From Candidatus Aminicenantota bacterium (lineage in GTDB: Bacteria; Acidobacteriota; Aminicenantia; UBA2199), in contig JAPKZM010000303.1 in NCBI GenBank assembly GCA_026393775.1, positions 1 through 16,709 of the forward strand: a stretch of DNA of 16,709 nt, written 5' to 3'. A model generated the notes under the pieces. It was given only the letters and a program-made list of their open reading frames with translations, searched no databases and was not told the DNA's origin. Each line of letters begins with the position of its first letter. Positions within the stretch are counted from its first letter, which is position 1. This document shows positions 1 through 7,658 of the stretch, in pieces. The position numbers and the translations under genes are program-made.

Positions 1-682
1 CTTCAACCGTCATGTTGCAGATGACCAGGCGGCCCGAGGTCGACATTTGCTCGATGGCCGGGCCATGGAACTCGATGACCTTGAAATTGGCGCCTTCGGC
101 TGTCAGTTTGCCGACCAGGTGAAGTATCAGGTCCTTGGGTGCGACATGGCGCTTGAACTTGCCCTCGCAGACCACCTTGATGGTGCCGGGAACTTCGACG
201 TTCAGCACCCGCCCCAGAGCCCAGACAGCCGCCATTTCCGTGGCGCCGATGCCGAAGGAGAAAGCGCCAAGAGCGCCGTGGCTGGTCGTGTGGCTGTCGG
301 TGCCGACCACGACGTTTCCCGGCCGGATATAACCGAATTCGGGCAGGATCTGGTGGCAGATGCCGCCGCTGTCGCCGCGGATGTCATGAAATCTCGTGAT
401 CCCCTGCTTGGCCACGAAATCCCTGATCTTCTTCTGGTTGCCGGCTGTTTTTGAACTTTCAGCCGGAACGCGGTGATCGAAAATAATGGCGATTTTGCCC
501 GGGTCCCAGACCTTGGCTTCCAAGCCGGTATCCTGGTAAATTTCTTTGAACTGATTGATGACCAGGGCGCCGTTTTCATGCGACATGGCCATGTCCACTC
601 TTGGCTCCAGCACATCTCCCGCTTTGACCGCGGCCTGGTTGGTGGCCCTGGCCAGGATCTTTTCAACCATTGTCATTCCCAT
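1..682 (-). CDS. LeuC/homoaconitase-family dehydratase, large subunit (partial, N-terminal ~227 aa)
   Basis: This is the N-terminal half of an aconitase-superfamily large subunit, the type that isomerises 2-hydroxy to 3-hydroxy diacids through a [4Fe-4S] cluster (3-isopropylmalate, homoaconitate, citramalate/methylmalate). The reading frame starts MGMTMVEKILARATNQ and carries the family blocks FDHRVPAESSKTA, GICHQILPE, GTDSHTTSHGALGAF and, at the left edge, a GRLVICNMTVE block. The three cluster cysteines lie in the C-terminal part, outside the window. The start at 682 has AGGAGG seven bases upstream. The ATGs at codons 3 and 5 are too far from it. It is the last visible gene of a minus-strand operon, 26 bases after the CoA-transferase, so a small (LeuD-type) subunit may follow beyond the edge. 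The sequence fits the HacA/LeuC group better than true aconitase; the substrate cannot be read from this half. Confidence 0.93.
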   Translation of the reverse strand, partial: MGMTMVEKILARATNQAAVKAGDVLEPRVDMAMSHENGALVINQFKEIYQDTGLEAKVWDPGKIAIIFDHRVPAESSKTAGNQKKIRDFVAKQGITRFHDIRGDSGGICHQILPEFGYIRPGNVVVGTDSHTTSHGALGAFSFGIGATEMAAVWALGRVLNVEVPGTIKVVCEGKFKRHVAPKDLILHLVGKLTAEGANFKVIEFHGPAIEQMSTSGRLVICNMTVE

Positions 683-708
683 GATGATTCCTCCTTTATG
701 GGTTGCGC

Positions 709-1902
709 TCAGATCGCGCCTTTTTCCTTTAATGCCTTGATCGCTTCTTCTTTGTATCCCAGCTCCTTGAGAATCTCGGCGGTGTTGGCCGAGAGCCGTG
801 GCGGCGGAGCGTCTATCTTTGCCGGGGTCTTGGAGAACTTGGCCGTCAGGTTGAAGAGTTTGATATCACCGAGGCCAGGCTCCTTGACCGTGGCAATCAC
901 CTGGCGGTGCTCGCTTTGCGGCTGCAGCAACGCCTTTTCCAGACCGTAGATGTCGCCGGTGGGGATCCCCTTCTCGTTCAGCGCGTCCACCCAGTAAAGC
1001 GTGGACTCGCTGGTCAGTTTATCTTCCAGCAACGACGTGAGCTCCTTGCGGTTGGCCTTGCGCGTGTCACGTTCCTGGAAGCGGGGATCGGTCTTCAGCT
1101 CCGGCACGCCCAGGGCGTCGGCCAGGTCCTCCCACTGTTTCTGCTGGTTGGCGGCGATGTTGACGTAGCCATCCTTGGTACGGAAGGTACCGGAAGGGGC
1201 GGCGGTAAAGTTGTCGTTGCCCATCAGGACCGGCTGCTGGCCGCCGATCAGCAGGTTGGCCGCCACCCAGCCCATCAGCGGCATGATCGAATCGAGCATG
1301 GCGATATCGATGAACTGTCCCTCACCGGTGTGCTCGCGATAATAGAGGGCGGCCATGATGGCAAAGGCGGCATTCAAGCCACCGACCGTGTCGCAGACCG
1401 GGAAGCCGGCGCGCAGCGGATTCAGCCGTTCGTCTCCATTGACGGCCATCACTCCGGAGAGGCCTTGTATGATCTGGTCGTAGGCGGGCTTGAAAGCATC
1501 GGGACCGGTCTGACCAAAACCGGAGATGGCGCAATAAATGATCTTGGGATTGATCTGGCAGATTTTTTCGTACGAGAAGCCGAGCTTGCCCATCACCCCG
1601 GGGCGGAAATTCTCGACCACGATGTCGGCCGTCTCGAGGAGCTTGCGGAAGATCTCCTTGCCTTCCTCGAATTTCAGGTTGAGAGTCAGTGATTTCTTGT
1701 TGGCATTTTGGGCCAGGAAGCTCGTCCCCATCAACTGTTTGTTGAGCGGATTGACGTTACCCAGCTTGCGCGCCAGGTCGCCTCCGTCGGGGTTCTCGAT
1801 CTTGATCACCTCGGCTCCCAGCAAGGCCAGGTGCATGGTAGCAAAAGGACCGGAAAGGACATTGGTCAGGTCAAGTACCCTGACCTTTTCCAATAATTTC
1901 AT
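709..1902 (-). CDS. Class III (CaiB/BaiF family) CoA-transferase, 397 aa
   Basis: This is a full-length family III CoA-transferase, moving CoA between carboxylic acids through aspartyl-CoA intermediates in the cytoplasm. Visible family marks are the N-terminal VRVLDLTNVLSGPFATM block with LGAEVIKIE (about residues 8-37), VVENFRPGVMGKLG (95-108), the SGFGQTGP loop (127-134), and the probable catalytic Asp171 in PVCDTVGG, which matches the Asp of formyl-CoA transferase. The C-terminal domain (from ~220) has the usual GYVNIA and LEKALLQPQ segments. The ATG at 1902 has AAGGAG seven bases upstream, and that SD overlaps the stop of the preceding lyase gene, so translation is probably coupled. Its neighbours (HMG-CoA-lyase-like, LeuC-like, LeuB-like) suggest a branched C5 hydroxy-diacid such as citramalate as acceptor, with succinyl-CoA or acetyl-CoA as donor. 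This is inference. Formyl-, carnitine- or itaconate-CoA-transferases cannot be excluded by sequence alone. Confidence 0.95.
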   Translation of the reverse strand: MKLLEKVRVLDLTNVLSGPFATMHLALLGAEVIKIENPDGGDLARKLGNVNPLNKQLMGTSFLAQNANKKSLTLNLKFEEGKEIFRKLLETADIVVENFRPGVMGKLGFSYEKICQINPKIIYCAISGFGQTGPDAFKPAYDQIIQGLSGVMAVNGDERLNPLRAGFPVCDTVGGLNAAFAIMAALYYREHTGEGQFIDIAMLDSIMPLMGWVAANLLIGGQQPVLMGNDNFTAAPSGTFRTKDGYVNIAANQQKQWEDLADALGVPELKTDPRFQERDTRKANRKELTSLLEDKLTSESTLYWVDALNEKGIPTGDIYGLEKALLQPQSEHRQVIATVKEPGLGDIKLFNLTAKFSKTPAKIDAPPPRLSANTAEILKELGYKEEAIKALKEKGAI

Positions 1903-1914
1903 TTTATCTCTCCT

Positions 1915-2835
1915 TCATTGTGCTTTTTTAAAAGTGATGATAGATCCGGCCTTCAGGATGAATCCGGGCAGCTCGCGGTTGAAGAAGCTGCCGAGGTCTC
2001 GGGAAGTCTCCAGGAGTTTCTCCAGGCTGATCTCCCCGACCAGTTCCTGGCGCTGCAGCGAATGGACCAGGTCTTCAGTGCATACATTGCCGGCCGCCAC
2101 CTTGGTAAATGGGCAGCCGCCCAGACCGCCGAGGGCCGCTTCGAAATACTTCACCCCGGTCCTCAGGGCAGCATAGCAGTTGGCCAGACCCAAGCCGTAG
2201 GTGTTATGGAAATGGCAGGCCAGCTCGATTCCGGCGTCACGCTTCAGGATTTCGCCGAACAACGATTCGACCTGGGGCGGGTAAGCGTGTCCCGCCGTGT
2301 CGGCCAGGCTGATGTTGCGGATGCCGGCGGACAGATACCTGTCCACAATGGAAAATACCCGTTCGGCAGGGATAGCGCCTTCAAAGCCGCAGCCGAATGC
2401 CGACTGGATGGAAACTTGGCTGCGCTTCTGCTCCCTCCCGGCCGCCTGGGCCATGGCGATGATCTCGCCTACGGCTTCCTCGGGGCCTTTGCCGGTATTC
2501 TTGCGGCTGTGGGTATCGCTGGCCGAAACCCCCATGCAGAACATGTCCACGCCGCACGCCATGCCGCGTTCCAGTCCTTTTTCATTTAACACCAGGCCCG
2601 ACAGGATGGCCGCGGCCGGTTTCTTGTTCGGCTGGCTGAAATGGCGGAACAGTGCGTCGGTGTCGGCCATCTGCGGGACCTTCTCGGGATTGACAAAAGA
2701 TCCCAGCTGGATCATGTCGATGCCCGCGGCGAGAAGGCTCTCCACCCAGGCAATCTTCTTTTCCAGTGGCACCGTCTGCTTTTCGATCTGCAGCCCGTCA
2801 CGCAAACCCACTTCATGAATCTTTACAGCGGCCAT
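1915..2835 (-). CDS. HMG-CoA-lyase-family enzyme (HMG-CoA or citramalyl-CoA lyase), 306 aa
   Basis: A DRE-TIM barrel lyase that would cleave a 3-hydroxy-3-methyl acyl-CoA. All hallmarks of the HMG-CoA lyase branch are present: GLRDGLQ with R12/D13, SASDTHSRKN (104-113), FGCGFEG (147-153), metal-binding HFH at 208-210, the active-site loop GLGGCPF with Cys241, and AGNVCTED with Asn250. Length equals the family norm. HMG-CoA lyase gives acetyl-CoA and acetoacetate; relatives such as the R-citramalyl-CoA lyase of Chloroflexus, which to my knowledge belongs to this family, give acetyl-CoA and pyruvate. The direct neighbour is a class III CoA-transferase, the same pairing as in citramalate/itaconate metabolism. 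No leucine-degradation partner (methylcrotonyl-CoA carboxylase, isovaleryl-CoA dehydrogenase) is in view, which favours citramalyl-CoA, but only weakly. The ATG at 2835 has GGAG eight bases upstream, and the gap to the CoA-transferase is 12 bases. Confidence 0.93.
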   Translation of the reverse strand: MAAVKIHEVGLRDGLQIEKQTVPLEKKIAWVESLLAAGIDMIQLGSFVNPEKVPQMADTDALFRHFSQPNKKPAAAILSGLVLNEKGLERGMACGVDMFCMGVSASDTHSRKNTGKGPEEAVGEIIAMAQAAGREQKRSQVSIQSAFGCGFEGAIPAERVFSIVDRYLSAGIRNISLADTAGHAYPPQVESLFGEILKRDAGIELACHFHNTYGLGLANCYAALRTGVKYFEAALGGLGGCPFTKVAAGNVCTEDLVHSLQRQELVGEISLEKLLETSRDLGSFFNRELPGFILKAGSIITFKKAQ

Positions 2836-2885
2836 ATCTTATTCTCCATGATTTCGCTCCCCGCACTCGCTGGCTGGAATTCCTG

Positions 2886-4031
2886 TTACAGTTTCTTGGC
2901 GATCGCTTCAGCCATTTCCAGGGTCGTATTTGTCCCGCCCATATCATAGGTGCGAATCTTTCCTTCCTTGATTATCGCGGCAACAGCCCGCTCGACCTTG
3001 TCCGCCTTTTCGGTCTCGCCCAGCCAGGTCAGCATCATCTTGGCCGCCAGGATAGTGGCGATGGGGTTCACTTTGTATTGACCGGCATACTTGGGGGCAG
3101 AGCCATGGGTGGGTTCGAACACCGCCAGCTTGGTGCCGATGTTGCCCGAGCAGCCGAAGCCCAGTCCGCCCACCATCTGGGCGCAGAGGTCGGAGATGAT
3201 ATCGCCGAACAGGTTGGTAGCGACCAGCACCTCGTAGTTCATGGGGTTCTTGAGCAGCCACATGCAGATGGCGTCGACGTTGGCATCATCGCATTTGATG
3301 CCGGGATAGTCCTTGGCCACTTCTTTGGCGATCTCCAAAAAGAGGCCCTCGGTGGCCCGCACCACGTTGGCCTTATGGATGACGGTCACTTTCTTGCGCC
3401 CATATTTTTTGGCGTATTCGAAGGCCGCGCGCACGATCCGCTCCGAGCCCTTTTTGGTGTTGATCTTGCATGTCAGGGCATATTGGTCGAGCGGCACGTC
3501 CTTGAACGCAGTGAACGGCTTGGAGATCTTCAGCAGGGTGTCCTTCAACTCCTGGGGTACTGGGTTGAATTCGACGCCGGCGTACAGCCCCTCGGTATTC
3601 TCGCGGAAAACGACCAGGTCGATCTCGGTCTTGAAGTTGAGCGGATTGCCAGGGTAGGCCTTGCACGGCCGCAAACAGGTGTACAGGTCGAAAAGTTGGC
3701 GCATGCGCACGATCGGGGAGCGGTAGACCATGCCCTTGCCTTTGAGTTCGGGCACCAATTCCGCCTCAGCGGCCTTGACCGGCTTTGAGGTGATGGCGCC
3801 AAACATGGCGGCGTCGACGCTACCGAGCAGGTCAATGGTGCGCATGGGGAAAGCCTCGCCTTCCTTGCACCAGAACTCCCAGCCGATATCACCGTGGATA
3901 TACTCGGCGTTCAACTGCAATTTATCCAGAACGATCTTTGCCGCCTCCAACACTTCGATGCCGATGCCGTCGCCGGGCAGCCAGGCGATCTTGTACTTTT
4001 TTCCCTGCGGTTTTAGACTCGAAACGCTCAT
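2886..4031 (-). CDS. Isocitrate/homoisocitrate/isopropylmalate-type dehydrogenase, 381 aa
   Basis: A beta-decarboxylating 2-hydroxyacid dehydrogenase (oxidation plus loss of CO2, NAD(P) and divalent metal). Visible marks: LPGDGIG (18-24), a substrate loop RSPIVRMR (104-111), LRP with R121, RENTEG (143-148), K220 in HKANV, metal aspartates D253, D277 and D281, and the cofactor loop HGSAPKYAG (309-317) followed by KVNP. The loop lysine and tyrosine (K314, Y315) match those that bind the 2'-phosphate in NADP isocitrate dehydrogenase, but the arginine of that enzyme's later YDFER motif is Gly366 here, so cofactor choice is unsure. Ser105 matches the ICDH substrate serine while the following Asn is Ile107, hinting at a substrate other than isocitrate. 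An ATG four codons further up (4043) overlaps the GGAGG and is unlikely to be used; the ATG at 4031 lies five bases after the GGAGG. It is the first gene of the operon, 50 bases before the lyase. Confidence 0.9.
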   Translation of the reverse strand: MSVSSLKPQGKKYKIAWLPGDGIGIEVLEAAKIVLDKLQLNAEYIHGDIGWEFWCKEGEAFPMRTIDLLGSVDAAMFGAITSKPVKAAEAELVPELKGKGMVYRSPIVRMRQLFDLYTCLRPCKAYPGNPLNFKTEIDLVVFRENTEGLYAGVEFNPVPQELKDTLLKISKPFTAFKDVPLDQYALTCKINTKKGSERIVRAAFEYAKKYGRKKVTVIHKANVVRATEGLFLEIAKEVAKDYPGIKCDDANVDAICMWLLKNPMNYEVLVATNLFGDIISDLCAQMVGGLGFGCSGNIGTKLAVFEPTHGSAPKYAGQYKVNPIATILAAKMMLTWLGETEKADKVERAVAAIIKEGKIRTYDMGGTNTTLEMAEAIAKKL

Positions 4032-4068
4032 AAGTTCCTCCATTTATAATTTATAATATAACGTAAAA

Positions 4069-4097
4069 CCAATAACATATTACCGCGACAAGGTCAA
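4069..4097 (-). promoter_or_regulatory. Weak candidate promoter for the four-gene minus-strand operon
   Basis: On the minus strand TTGACC (4092-4097) is followed after 17 bases by TATTGG (4069-4074). The -35 is 5/6 but the -10 only 3/6. The 80-base gap between the nitroreductase stop and the dehydrogenase start is AT-rich near the start codon (several TATAAT/TATATT-like words at 4044-4060, without a matching -35). Read-through from the nitroreductase gene is an alternative. Confidence 0.3.
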
Positions 4098-4123
4098 TCA
4101 ATGAGTGGGCAAATTCAGCTCCG

Positions 4124-4750
4124 TCAGGAAAGGTACTTGACGCATGTCGCCAGCGACTGTTTTTTCGGACCGCTGCTGGGGCGGAGAGGATAGCCGACCG
4201 GCACGATCGCCATAAATTCTCCCCGCGGCTCACCCAGAAAATTCAACACCTCATCCTTGATCAGGATCAGGATCCCCAGCCACACGCTGCCGATTCCCAT
4301 TGAGGCCGCAGCCAAAAGCATATTTTGCACGGCGGCGGCGGAGCTTTGTATCTCCATGACGCGAAAAAAATCAAGAACTTCTTCCTGCTCGACGGCGAAC
4401 AGCCGCGGCCCGCGCCGGATCAGTTCGCCTGTATTCACGACAGCGATGACAACGGCCGCGCTGGCGATACTGCGGCAGGCCATGCGCAGCAACGCGCAAG
4501 ACGGTCTGGGAAAATCAGCGGCCTTGCCGGCAACCAGATCGACCAGTTCGTCTTTTTTTGATCCCCGCAATACGATGAACCTCCATGACTGCTGATTGTG
4601 CGCGGATGGCGCCTGGTTGGCGGCGTGGAGGATGGTGGTGATGTCCCTCTCGGCAACGTCTTTTTCCGGAATGAAATTCCGTACGCTACGCCGGGATTGA
4701 ATGATCGCCAAGACTTCATTTTTTGCGCCAGTATCTCCAGTCGCTGGCAT
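4124..4750 (-). CDS. Nitroreductase-family FMN oxidoreductase, 208 aa
   Basis: A flavin (FMN) oxidoreductase of the nitroreductase superfamily, using NAD(P)H to reduce nitro, quinone or similar substrates in the cytoplasm; the true substrate is unknown. The N-terminal FMN-phosphate motif SRRSVRNF (19-26), the APSAHNQQSWRF segment (48-58), and the helix AVQNMLLAAASMGIGSVWLG (140-159) that packs on the flavin are all present, in the usual order and spacing. The C-terminal end is FMAIVPVGYP (179-188), as in the family. The ATG at 4750 has AGGAGG seven bases upstream. It lies in the same direction as the metabolic operon, 80 bases or more upstream, and may or may not be co-transcribed. It has its own good promoter candidate. 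Confidence 0.92.
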   Translation of the reverse strand: MPATGDTGAKNEVLAIIQSRRSVRNFIPEKDVAERDITTILHAANQAPSAHNQQSWRFIVLRGSKKDELVDLVAGKAADFPRPSCALLRMACRSIASAAVVIAVVNTGELIRRGPRLFAVEQEEVLDFFRVMEIQSSAAAVQNMLLAAASMGIGSVWLGILILIKDEVLNFLGEPRGEFMAIVPVGYPLRPSSGPKKQSLATCVKYLS

Positions 4751-4811
4751 GTCCGCACCTCCTTGAGGGAAAAAGCACGTTGGCTATGGTTTATGGATCG
4801 GTTGAAAAGCA

Positions 4812-4840
4812 ATTATAGCGCAAATAAATGGCAATGACCA
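4812..4840 (-). promoter_or_regulatory. Sigma-70-type promoter for the nitroreductase gene
   Basis: Minus strand: TGGTCA (4835-4840), 17-base spacer, perfect TATAAT (4812-4817). The expected start is near 4805, giving a leader of about 55 bases. It is divergent from the lipoprotein promoter 12 bases away. Confidence 0.55.
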
Positions 4841-4851
4841 TTCTGGCCGCA

Positions 4852-4880
4852 TTGACAACTTTTTACATTATCCTTATCAT
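4852..4880 (+). promoter_or_regulatory. Sigma-70-type promoter for the lipoprotein gene
   Basis: TTGACA (4852-4857), a 17-base spacer, then TATCAT (4875-4880, 5/6). The expected start is near 4887, giving a leader of about 38 bases that carries the AGAGGAG ribosome-binding site at 4911-4917. Confidence 0.7.
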
Positions 4881-4924
4881 GGGCAGCGATGAAGGAAAAT
4901 GCAAATTTCAAGAGGAGTGTGAAT

Positions 4925-5332
4925 ATGAAAAAAATACTTGTCCTGCTGGTGATCGTTTTCATGATCGTCCCTTTTGCCGCCTGCGTTCATACCAATACCA
5001 CGATATTGGATCCGGAAAAAGTCAGAGAGCCCATCGATCCCGATGACGTCATCATTTATACAACCGCTGCCAAGGTTCCCGGCGATTATGAAGAAATCGC
5101 CCTCTTGAATTCCAAGGCCGACAGCGCCTCCACCAGTGAGGCGCAAATGTTCAAGTCCATGAGGAAAAAGGCCGCCAAGATCGGTGCGAATGCCATCATT
5201 TTGGACGCGGTCAGCGAGCCTTCGGTCGGAGCCAAGATCGCGGCTGCGGTTCTATTCGGAGGCGGGGCGGAGCGCAAAGGCAAAGCCCTGGCCATCTATG
5301 TAATCCCGGGCACGAAAAAACACAAAAAATAA
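4925..5332 (+). CDS. Small putative lipoprotein, 135 aa
   Basis: The protein begins with a basic pair and hydrophobic core, MKKILVLLVIVFMIVPFAAC, ending in a lipobox-like FAAC with Cys20, so it is probably exported and lipid-anchored. Phe at the -3 position is not the usual Leu, which lowers certainty. The mature part has an IIYTTAAKVPGDYEEIALL strand-loop segment (44-61) and a KSMRKKAAKIGANAIILDAV segment (77-96). This strand-helix-GANAI pattern resembles RcsF/YbjQ-like small folds, where a conserved 'GANAV/I' follows a helix; that is a resemblance only, and no function can be assigned. The ATG at 4925 is preferred over one at 4889 because AGAGGAG lies seven bases upstream and the signal peptide starts there. 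It is a single-gene unit with its own promoter. Confidence 0.8.
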   Translation: MKKILVLLVIVFMIVPFAACVHTNTTILDPEKVREPIDPDDVIIYTTAAKVPGDYEEIALLNSKADSASTSEAQMFKSMRKKAAKIGANAIILDAVSEPSVGAKIAAAVLFGGGAERKGKALAIYVIPGTKKHKK

Positions 5333-5383
5333 TAAGTTTCGCAGCAAAGCAAACAGCGGCCTGGAAAGAAAAATGAACCGTGG

Positions 5384-5402
5384 AGTGGAATTACGCTCCA
5401 CT
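5384..5402. terminator. Weak hairpin between convergent genes
   Basis: AGTGGA (5384-5389) can pair with TCCACT (5397-5402) over a 7-base loop; an alternative GTGGAG/CTCCAC pairing uses nearly the same bases. It lies between the ends of the lipoprotein and the prolyl oligopeptidase genes. There is no U-tract on either strand, so intrinsic termination is doubtful. Confidence 0.25.
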
Positions 5403-5421
5403 AGTTAGCCGCATGCGTAAA

Positions 5422-7539
5422 TTACCTGAATTCCGGCACGATATTCATATTGAAAAACATGAACGAATACATATCGGTGTATTTTTCGATGGTTTTTGTT
5501 GTCGTTGAACCCGTGCCATGCCCGACCTGGGTTTCAACCCGGAGCAGGATAGGGCTCTTGCCCCGGTATTTTTCCTGCAGCGTGGCGATATACTTGAAAG
5601 AATGGGCGGGAAATACCCGATCGTCATGGTCAGCGGTTGCCACCAGTGTGGCCGGGTATGCGACCCCTTCCTTGATGTTGTGCAGCGGCGAATAGGCGTA
5701 TAAATATTTGAACTGCTCGGGTTTGTCGCTCGAGCCATACTCCCCGGCCCAAGCCCAACCGATGGTGAACTTGTGATAACGGAGCATGTCCAGCACGCCG
5801 ACCTCAGGAAAAGCGACCTGGAACAATTCCGGCCGCTGGTTGATCACGACCGCCACCAGCAAGCCGCCGTTGGAAGCTCCATGAACGGCCAGTTTCTGAA
5901 TCGACGTGTAGCCTTTACCGATCAAGTACTCCGCGGCGGCGATAAAATCGTTGAACACGTTTTGCTTCTTTTCAAACATGGCGGCCCGGTGCCATTCCTC
6001 CCCGTATTCGCTTCCGCCCCGCAAACAGGCCATGGCATAGACGCCGCCACTTTCGAGCAACGGCACCAGGCTAGCCCTGAAGTAAGGCTGTTCAGCCGCA
6101 TTGAAACCACCGTAACCGTAAAGCAGAGTGGGATTCTCGCCGTCGAGCTTCAATCCTTTTTTATGGACGATGAACAGCGGGATCCGGGTCTTGTCCTTGC
6201 TTTCATAAAATACCTGCGTGGTCACGAATTTATCCGGGTCGAATTTGACATCGGATTTGCGGAACAGCTCGGAGCGGTTCTCTTTTACCAGGTAACGGTA
6301 GATGGCGGGGGGAAAAGTGAAAGAGGTGAAGGTATAAAAAACCTCGTTGTCCTCTTTTTTCCCCGAAAAACCGTAAGCCGTGCCTATTCCCGGCAGGGCG
6401 AGGTCGCAGAGTTTTTGACCGCCCGCATCAAACACGAAAACCTCTGAATTGGCGTCTTTCAAGTACGAAACGATTAGCCTGCCGCCCACAAAGGAAACAT
6501 CGTCCATCTTGTCCCTGGCTTCCGGGATGATCGTTTTCCAATTTTCCATTTGCGGGTTCCGGGGATCAATGAGGATCAGTTTGAAATTTGGCGCTTGAAA
6601 ATCGGTCATGATCAGAAAGCCTTCGTCAGCCTCGGCTATAAATACGAATTGACCAATGGGTTTGTCAACCAGGGGGATCACGCTCGAACCGCTCTCAAGA
6701 TCTTTGTAGTAGAGGAAATTGTGGTTCGCAGAACCTACCCAGCCGCTGATAACCAGGAATTTTTCATTGTCCGTTACCTCGCCGCTGAATCCCAATTCGG
6801 GATCGTGGCTGTCGCTGAATATCAATTTGTCTTCAGTCTGGGGCGTGCCCAGTTTGTGATAGAAGAGTTTTTGAAATTCGACTTTTGCTTTCAGCATGTC
6901 GGATTCTTTGGGTTCATCGTAGCGGCTGTAGAAGAAGCCGTCCTTGTACCAGGACATTTCGGAGAACTTCGCCCACTGGATACGGTCGGCCAGTTTTTCC
7001 CCGGTCGCCGTTTCGATGACGAAATATTCCCGCCAGTCAGATCCGCCCGGAGACACGCCATAACCGAAATATTTCTGGTCCTTGGAAAAAGTCGTATCGG
7101 TAAGGATGACCGACAAGGCATTCGGGTCAAGCAGGACCAGGGCCTCACCGTCCAGCCCTTTTTGGATATAAACTACCGACTGGTCTTGCAGGCCGGTATT
7201 TTTCCGGAAAGTGTAATATTCCCCCTCTTTCGCCGCATTGGAGTAGTTTTCATAATTGATAATTTCCGTCAGGCGCGCCCGGAATTTTGTCCGGAACGGG
7301 ATTGCAGCCAGATAACTTTCGCTGAGCTTTTTCTGCGCCGTCACCCATTCAACCGTATCGGGCGCGTTGACATCCTCCAGCCAGCGATAAGGATCCGCGA
7401 CCTTGACGCCGAAATAATCGTCGACCTGGTCTATTTTTTTAGTGACCGGATACTTCAGGGCAACCTTTTCCACGCCGATCAACTGCCAAGACAGGCCCGC
7501 GACCGCCAGAGCGATGATCGCTTTTTTAAATTGACTCAT
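5422..7539 (-). CDS. Prolyl oligopeptidase (S9A), probably exported, 705 aa
   Basis: A serine peptidase cutting short peptides after proline. The catalytic alpha/beta-hydrolase domain is C-terminal: LYGYGGFN (oxyanion region, ~473-480), LRGGSEYGEEWH (~506-517), the nucleophile Ser556 in GASNGG, Asp639 in DHDDRV, and His674 in VGHGTG, which matches the porcine enzyme layout in order and spacing. The N-terminal DPYRWLEDV (~49-57) is the family opening, followed by the seven-bladed propeller (~80-430). Length is the family norm (about 710). The start at 7539 has AGGAGG four bases upstream; an in-frame TTG 24 bases earlier has no SD. The first ~25 residues (KKAIIALAVAGLSWQLIG) look like a signal peptide, so the enzyme probably acts in the periplasm or outside, in peptide scavenging. 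It is monocistronic, with its own promoter. Confidence 0.96.
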   Translation of the reverse strand: MSQFKKAIIALAVAGLSWQLIGVEKVALKYPVTKKIDQVDDYFGVKVADPYRWLEDVNAPDTVEWVTAQKKLSESYLAAIPFRTKFRARLTEIINYENYSNAAKEGEYYTFRKNTGLQDQSVVYIQKGLDGEALVLLDPNALSVILTDTTFSKDQKYFGYGVSPGGSDWREYFVIETATGEKLADRIQWAKFSEMSWYKDGFFYSRYDEPKESDMLKAKVEFQKLFYHKLGTPQTEDKLIFSDSHDPELGFSGEVTDNEKFLVISGWVGSANHNFLYYKDLESGSSVIPLVDKPIGQFVFIAEADEGFLIMTDFQAPNFKLILIDPRNPQMENWKTIIPEARDKMDDVSFVGGRLIVSYLKDANSEVFVFDAGGQKLCDLALPGIGTAYGFSGKKEDNEVFYTFTSFTFPPAIYRYLVKENRSELFRKSDVKFDPDKFVTTQVFYESKDKTRIPLFIVHKKGLKLDGENPTLLYGYGGFNAAEQPYFRASLVPLLESGGVYAMACLRGGSEYGEEWHRAAMFEKKQNVFNDFIAAAEYLIGKGYTSIQKLAVHGASNGGLLVAVVINQRPELFQVAFPEVGVLDMLRYHKFTIGWAWAGEYGSSDKPEQFKYLYAYSPLHNIKEGVAYPATLVATADHDDRVFPAHSFKYIATLQEKYRGKSPILLRVETQVGHGTGSTTTKTIEKYTDMYSFMFFNMNIVPEFR

Positions 7540-7568
7540 GATGCCTCCTGTTGTTCGTTTCAAATTAG

Positions 7569-7597
7569 ATTTTAAAAAATAAGTTCAATAATTGCAA
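7569..7597 (-). promoter_or_regulatory. Candidate promoter for the prolyl oligopeptidase gene
   Basis: Minus strand: TTGCAA (7592-7597, 4/6), a 17-base spacer, TAAAAT (7569-7574, 5/6). The expected start is near 7562, with a ~23-base leader carrying the AGGAGG. Confidence 0.5.
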
Positions 7598-7611
7598 TTC
7601 CCGGCAGTGCT

Positions 7612-7640
7612 TTGACAACCCGGAAACACAATTATAGAAT
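7612..7640 (+). promoter_or_regulatory. Strong sigma-70-type promoter for the PRTase/DprA-like pair
   Basis: TTGACA (7612-7617), a 17-base spacer, TAGAAT (7635-7640, 5/6). The expected start is about 7647, only about 12 bases before the ATG at 7659, so the leader is very short and holds no Shine-Dalgarno sequence. It is back to back with the peptidase promoter. Confidence 0.75.
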
Positions 7641-7658
7641 GTCGGCAGATTGGCTAAA

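Noticed and set aside
907..1692. Plus-strand open frame of 261 codons opposite the CoA-transferase
   Set aside because: Shadow frame; the minus strand encodes a full-length class III CoA-transferase.
2766..3788. Plus-strand open frame of 340 codons opposite the dehydrogenase gene
   Set aside because: Shadow of the codon pattern on the other strand; His/Gly/Asp-rich composition, no SD or family motif, and the minus frame has clear catalytic residues.
6550..7575. Plus-strand open frame of 341 codons opposite the prolyl oligopeptidase
   Set aside because: Shadow frame; the opposite strand holds the complete peptidase. No domain is recognisable in it.
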